This document shows, in pieces, positions 6,665 through 10,343 of a stretch of 10,343 nucleotides of DNA. Below the pieces are notes generated by a model, which was not told the DNA's origin, did no database searches, and saw only the letters and a list, made by a program, of their open reading frames with translations. The translations under genes and the position numbers were made by a program. Numbering within the stretch: position 1 is the first letter of the stretch; each line of letters begins with the position of its first letter. The stretch comes from Spirochaetaceae bacterium (lineage in GTDB: Bacteria; Spirochaetota; Spirochaetia; UBA9216): positions 1 through 10,343 of the forward strand of contig JAQQAK010000137.1 in NCBI GenBank assembly GCA_028527945.1. The letters run 5' to 3'.

Positions 6665-7513
6665 AAGCATGAGATCTCCCTTTGCAAAAAAGGATACATC
6701 CCCCTCAATATTCACATTATCAGTCTTTTCTTCAACAAAAGTTTTAATAATGCTTGGTCTTCCTGTAAAAGATCCCTGCTTTATTATTATAGGCTCCCCC
6801 TTATCTTTAAAGTTATTTTTAACAAGATAAGCACAAAGAGGACCGGCCGCGCTGCCTGTAGCAACATCTTCAACTTGCCCCATATTATCCCAAGTTCGAC
6901 ACTCTAATGTCTGCGGCTCAAAAATATATACAAATTTGGCACCAACCCTATCAAGCTGTTCTTCAAAATTTGAAACAACTATACGAGCCTTCGCAAGAGA
7001 AGCCTGATCTTTTACAGGTAATAATAAATATTTTAATCCTGTAGAAACAACTTCTATCGGATAATCTTTTGAGATCTCTTCAGTACAAAGATTCAATGAC
7101 CTTATAATTTCATTAATATCTGAAATACCAAGACTTGATATAAAGGTCGCTGGCCCCTGATTCATGGACACCTTGTAATAATTACTTTCAGTTTCAACGT
7201 TAGTAGTTAATATCCTGTTTTTTATTTTTAATTTAACCTCTTTTGATGAAGAATCCTTTTCTCGTTTAGAAATCACACCAGCAGCACCTATTACAGGATG
7301 ACCAGCAAAATCTAATTCTTCTTCAACTGTAAAGATTCTGGCAGGATAAACACCATTCTCTTTTGGATAAATAAAAATTGTTTCAAATTGCTTGAACTCC
7401 TGAGCAATTTTTAAGAGTATTGAATCTTCAATTTCTGTATCTACAAAAACAACAGATAATCCATTCCCCATTAATGGCTCTTTAGAAAAAACATCTACAT
7501 GATAAAATTCCAT
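6653..7513 (-). CDS. PhzF-family isomerase/epimerase-like protein
   Basis: A 286-residue cytosolic protein, the normal length of the PhzF (phenazine biosynthesis-like, diaminopimelate-epimerase fold) family. The N-terminal YHVDVFSKEPLMGNGLSVV, the catalytic Glu44 in FETIFI, ARIFTVEEELDFAGHPVIGAA with His72, EDVATGSAAGPLCAYL with Asp216, and QGSFTGRPS match the two pseudo-symmetric halves of the fold. In PhzF the equivalent Glu, His and Asp carry out proton transfer on a small acid substrate. There are no phenazine genes here, so this is a stand-alone member of unknown substrate. The ATG has GGAG 8 bases upstream (7522-7525 on the + strand); an ATG four bases earlier is out of frame. A terminator at 7636-7679 separates it from the lipoprotein gene upstream, so it needs its own promoter. 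Confidence 0.92.
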   Translation of the reverse strand: MEFYHVDVFSKEPLMGNGLSVVFVDTEIEDSILLKIAQEFKQFETIFIYPKENGVYPARIFTVEEELDFAGHPVIGAAGVISKREKDSSSKEVKLKIKNRILTTNVETESNYYKVSMNQGPATFISSLGISDINEIIRSLNLCTEEISKDYPIEVVSTGLKYLLLPVKDQASLAKARIVVSNFEEQLDRVGAKFVYIFEPQTLECRTWDNMGQVEDVATGSAAGPLCAYLVKNNFKDKGEPIIIKQGSFTGRPSIIKTFVEEKTDNVNIEGDVSFFAKGDLMLPAF

Positions 7514-7587
7514 TCATACTACTCCTATAACCTTTTCTAATTAGGGCTTATCACCCGATAAAACATTCTTGTGAGCTTCTCGCAAAA

Positions 7588-7605
7588 CTTTCTAAGCTTT
7601 GAAAG
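7588..7605. repeat. Near-perfect palindrome upstream of the PhzF-like gene
   Basis: CTTTC-T-AAGCTT-T-GAAAG matches its reverse complement at 16 of 18 positions. It lies 75 bases before the PhzF start, between the terminator and the coding region, where a promoter is expected. It may be an operator; AT-rich context makes chance possible. Confidence 0.35.
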
Positions 7606-7635
7606 AACCACATGTATAATATTCTTTTATAACAG

Positions 7636-7679
7636 AAAAAAAAAGGCGGGATATTTCTTTTAGAAAAATCCCGCTTTTT
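7636..7679 (-). terminator. Strong bidirectional-type terminator after the phosphoesterase gene
   Basis: Stem GCGGGATATTTCT (7646-7658) pairs with AGAAAAATCCCGC (7662-7674) over 12 of 13 positions around a TTT loop. On the - strand the stem is followed by a 9-base T-run; on the + strand by five T. It starts 15 bases beyond the phosphoesterase stop codon. Confidence 0.92.
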
Positions 7680-7694
7680 AAAAGTATTTAAATA

Positions 7695-9719
7695 TTAATT
7701 AACTGTTTTATAAATTGAACAAGTATCAATTATAGAGTTATCACCTGATTTATAAGTTGTAACAGTAAAACTGTTATCAGTAATCTCAACATTTGAATAT
7801 GAAGGCTCATATCCCTGCCATCTTGCGGCTCTGTAATCTTTGTCAGTATCAACAAGATCATAATATTTACTACCACTTGAAGAGTTAACAGTCACATAAA
7901 GAGTTCCTGTAGGATCTATAGCGTTTCCGTCAGCATCATTTTTCTGATCTTTTTGAGCTGTTCCGTTTAATAACTGCCAGCTTCTTGAGTAAACATGATC
8001 ATGCCCCATTAAAACGACATCAATATCGAGCTTGTCAAAAACTGGGTAAAGATCATTTCTTCGTGCAATAATGTCAGCATCAACAGAGTGTGTTGCGGAA
8101 CTGTAGATAGAATGGTGAAACATTACGATCTTCCATGCAACATTTATGCCCTCTTTCTCTATAGCGTCTTTCATGAAAGTCTCATGAGAGAAAGCACTTG
8201 TATTATTTGAATTGATAACCATAAAAAGAGTATTACCATAGGTAAAATAGTAATCGCTGCCAGCTTTTGTTGTTCCGTATTCTGTTGATTCATTTGGAGA
8301 ATTATAATGATATTTATATAATCCTTTATTATCATGGTTTCCAATTGTTGGAGCCAATGGTGTAGAAACAAGTTCTGGAGCATTAAAAAATGCGTCGTAC
8401 TGTGCTTCAGAAGGGCCTGTTTCGACCTGATCTCCAGCACTTAAAATAAAGCTGCTGTTTGGAAAACTCTTTATAGCAGTGCTAATTGTGTTTTCCCAAC
8501 CCTGCATATCATTATTAGTATTTCCGGAACATCCTATCTGAGGATCTCCAACAAGAATAGCGTTAAAATTACTGCTGTCCTGAGTTTTTAAATCATAAAC
8601 AGCTCCGAAATTGTCTCCATCGCCAACTCGATATATGTATTCAGTTTTTTCTTTAAGCCCTTCTACTACGACCTCGTTTGAAATAAAACTTCCTGATGCA
8701 GTTGCAGTGCCACTGAAAGTTAGAGCATTATCTTCAGGGAAGTTTGAATCTGTCATTGCAGATTTTAAAGCGATTTCTACAACAGCAGCTTCCGCATTAT
8801 TTGAATACCAGCAAAAATTCATCTGAGTCTCATCAGCACCAGGCTGCATTGTCAGATCATTCACAATGTATTTTGTTGAAGCAAAAAACGGAACATTTAC
8901 CTTTACAGAATTACTGGCCTTGTAACCGTCTCTTTCTGCGTAGCGAATCTCATATTCTCCAGGAATGAGTCCTTCGATTTCACTACCTGAACAATTAGTC
9001 CATTCTCGTGCTGAAACAGTTTTATACTCCATTTCTGTAGAAGTTCCGGAAATTACAGCGCTGTTATTTGACGCGTCAACAGAAGCTGCAGCGACAATAG
9101 ATGAAGGTTCGTTTTGCTCAGCCCAATTTAATTTAGGATCCGGCGCAAAACCATTAAACTTATAAAAGTTAAATGTATATGCTGGAGCGGAAGAATCGTA
9201 ATAATTATAGGTTGTAAATCCAGTTTTGTAATACTCAAAATAGATATCCTGTTCATTATAAGATGCTGCCGCATTTATTAAGAGCCAACCATTATCATTA
9301 GCCAGAAGCTTCCATTTACTGCACCCATTTTCATCTGAAGCATCTGCTAAACTTACAATATTAGCAGTGGTTGAGGTAAGATATTTACCATCACATACAA
9401 ATGAATAAAGATCATTCTCACTGTCATATTGAACCTCAAAAACTGCGGAACCTTCATATACAGGAAGTTTTTTTTCATTAACTGAAGACTCGATACCAAC
9501 AAAGCGCTGATCGAGATTTAATTCAGTTCCAACAATAATTTGCTCTGCTTCAAACCAGAAGACAATCTGCGAACCGTCTACCGGAGCGGTTTCAATTAGT
9601 TCTGCTGCAGGAGCTTCTTTGACTCCGGATTCTCCCTTAGAAACACAGGCTATAAACAGGCCTGAACAAAGAATTAGCGATACCATGATCGCAACAATTC
9701 TTCTTGATTTGATTTTCAT
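7695..9719 (-). CDS. Multidomain purple-acid-phosphatase-like metallophosphoesterase lipoprotein
   Basis: A 674-residue exported protein. A signal peptide with lipobox FIAC marks Cys25 for lipidation. Residues about 50-190 form a beta-rich module (FVCDGKYLTS, then FEYYKTGFTTYNYY and YTFNFYKF) often appended to secreted nucleases and phosphoesterases; its role is unknown. A small beta-sandwich follows at about 205-275, then an Fn3-like purple acid phosphatase N-terminal domain (about 285-380, ending TEYIYRVGDG). The calcineurin-like catalytic domain carries the metal-ligand motifs GD392-P-Q, GD430-QVE, GN461-H-D, F-H535-H-S and GH573-D-H575. The first motif is D-x-Q rather than the common D-x-H. 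It probably releases phosphate from organic phosphoesters outside the cell; the substrate is not readable. SD AGGAG at 9727-9731 fixes the start. It is followed by a strong terminator and is probably transcribed alone. Confidence 0.9.
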   Translation of the reverse strand: MKIKSRRIVAIMVSLILCSGLFIACVSKGESGVKEAPAAELIETAPVDGSQIVFWFEAEQIIVGTELNLDQRFVGIESSVNEKKLPVYEGSAVFEVQYDSENDLYSFVCDGKYLTSTTANIVSLADASDENGCSKWKLLANDNGWLLINAAASYNEQDIYFEYYKTGFTTYNYYDSSAPAYTFNFYKFNGFAPDPKLNWAEQNEPSSIVAAASVDASNNSAVISGTSTEMEYKTVSAREWTNCSGSEIEGLIPGEYEIRYAERDGYKASNSVKVNVPFFASTKYIVNDLTMQPGADETQMNFCWYSNNAEAAVVEIALKSAMTDSNFPEDNALTFSGTATASGSFISNEVVVEGLKEKTEYIYRVGDGDNFGAVYDLKTQDSSNFNAILVGDPQIGCSGNTNNDMQGWENTISTAIKSFPNSSFILSAGDQVETGPSEAQYDAFFNAPELVSTPLAPTIGNHDNKGLYKYHYNSPNESTEYGTTKAGSDYYFTYGNTLFMVINSNNTSAFSHETFMKDAIEKEGINVAWKIVMFHHSIYSSATHSVDADIIARRNDLYPVFDKLDIDVVLMGHDHVYSRSWQLLNGTAQKDQKNDADGNAIDPTGTLYVTVNSSSGSKYYDLVDTDKDYRAARWQGYEPSYSNVEITDNSFTVTTYKSGDNSIIDTCSIYKTVN

Positions 9720-9740
9720 GTTTTATCTCCTAAAAACTTT

Positions 9741-9756
9741 CTGCCCCAAAAGGCAG
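9741..9756. repeat. Small hairpin in the leader of the phosphoesterase gene
   Basis: CTGCC (9741-9745) pairs with GGCAG (9752-9756) around a 6-base loop, 10 bases from the SD on the - strand. A nearby 5-5-5 dyad AGAGT-AGATC-ACTCT at about 9776-9790 also lies in this gap. No known riboswitch was recognised. Confidence 0.3.
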
Positions 9757-9845
9757 TTAGTAATACATATACAGGAGAGTAGATCACTCTTTTGTTAAGC
9801 TTTTTTTAGATATCGGTTAAAATTTTATCCATTTCGACATCAATA

Positions 9846-10343
9846 TCAATGAGCTTTTTTCTTTATAAGCAAGTGAGAAGCTAGCAAGGCTGTAATAGGA
9901 ACTGTTAAAACAAGAGCCAGACTGCCTGCCAATGCCTGGGTAATCTCAATAGCGGTTCTGTTCATATTCATAAACTGGTTATACTGAACAGAATACGAAG
10001 ACAAAACAATAAGAAGATTAATAGATGTTCCAGTAAAAGCCAAAATAAGTGTATTAGACATAGTTCCAATAACATCTTTTCCAACGTTCATTCCGGCCTT
10101 AAACAGAACCATTGCAGAAGATTCAGGCTTATGTAGTTTAAGCTCATTCATTGAAGAAACAACAGACATTGCAATATCCATAATAGCGCCTAATGACGCT
10201 ATCAATATTCCTGAATACAAGAGATCCCTAACCCTTAGACCAGTTGTCTGTCCAATAAGAAGAAGGCTTTCAGCTTCATCAGTATTGTATCCTGATATAT
10301 GCATGAGCTTGCTGAACAGCATCAGAATAAATCCAGAAAGAAT
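9846..10343 (-). CDS. YibE/F-family membrane protein, C-terminal part
   Basis: The frame is open from the window edge, so the N-terminal part of the gene lies outside. The visible 165 residues contain the family signature: SGILIASLGAIMDIAMSVVSSMNELKLHKP, a short amphipathic section, then KAGMNVGKDVIGTMSNTLILAFTGTSINLL and a final pair of hydrophobic helices ending in LLIKKKAH. YibE/F proteins are multi-helix inner membrane proteins of unknown transport or regulatory function, common in Firmicutes and spirochaetes. Its last codons contain a run of six A; reading with one A fewer would extend the protein by about 13 residues (LIDIDVEMDKILTDI) to a stop at 9806. No terminator with T-run is obvious before the phosphoesterase gene, so read-through into it is possible. 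Confidence 0.88.
   Translation of the reverse strand: MLSGFILMLFSKLMHISGYNTDEAESLLLIGQTTGLRVRDLLYSGILIASLGAIMDIAMSVVSSMNELKLHKPESSAMVLFKAGMNVGKDVIGTMSNTLILAFTGTSINLLIVLSSYSVQYNQFMNMNRTAIEITQALAGSLALVLTVPITALLASHLLIKKKAH

Noticed and set aside
1..10343. CRISPR array, tRNA, rRNA, transposase or defence genes.
   Set aside because: I looked for regular spaced repeats, cloverleaf patterns and characteristic motifs, and found none I could support.

Overview
The window looks like chromosomal DNA from a host-associated, low-GC spirochaete, most likely Treponema. This is inferred from family content, not from a marker gene: a 7TM-DISM receptor fused to a chemotaxis signalling domain, lipoproteins with loose spirochaetal lipoboxes (FFSC, FIAC), a YibE/F protein and a Gly/Asn/Thr-rich beta-helix surface protein. 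Most of the DNA is AT-rich, and gene density is high with short intergenic gaps.

Layout. Left edge (1-1740, + strand): the possible tail of an unknown gene, then a TetR-family regulator and a transglutaminase-like lipoprotein. Each of these two has its own promoter, and both promoters carry nearly the same palindromic operator over the -35 region. A terminator-like hairpin separates them, so they look like two parallel targets of one repressor, not a simple operon. Middle left (1801-4059, - strand): a LysE/RhtB exporter, then a serine hydrolase that has lost its C-terminal half, then the C-terminal part of a beta-helix surface protein that has lost its N-terminus. The last two meet at about 2784-2872 and look like a deletion or recombination scar. 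The hydrolase segment is clearly GC-richer than its surroundings. A strong terminator closes this strand at 1801-1829.

Middle right (4060-7513): a 327-base divergent intergenic region, then a 740-residue 7TM-DISM/MCP receptor on the + strand with no visible ribosome binding site. A PhzF-family enzyme on the - strand converges on it. Right (7636-10343, - strand): a strong bidirectional-looking terminator, a large multidomain purple-acid-phosphatase-like lipoprotein, and the C-terminal end of a YibE/F membrane protein cut by the window edge.

I do not see a defence system, mobile element with intact transposase, CRISPR array, tRNA or rRNA. The most informative points are the twin TetR operators, the degenerate hydrolase/beta-helix junction, and the receptor that joins a sugar-binding-like 7TM sensor directly to a chemotaxis output without a HAMP domain.
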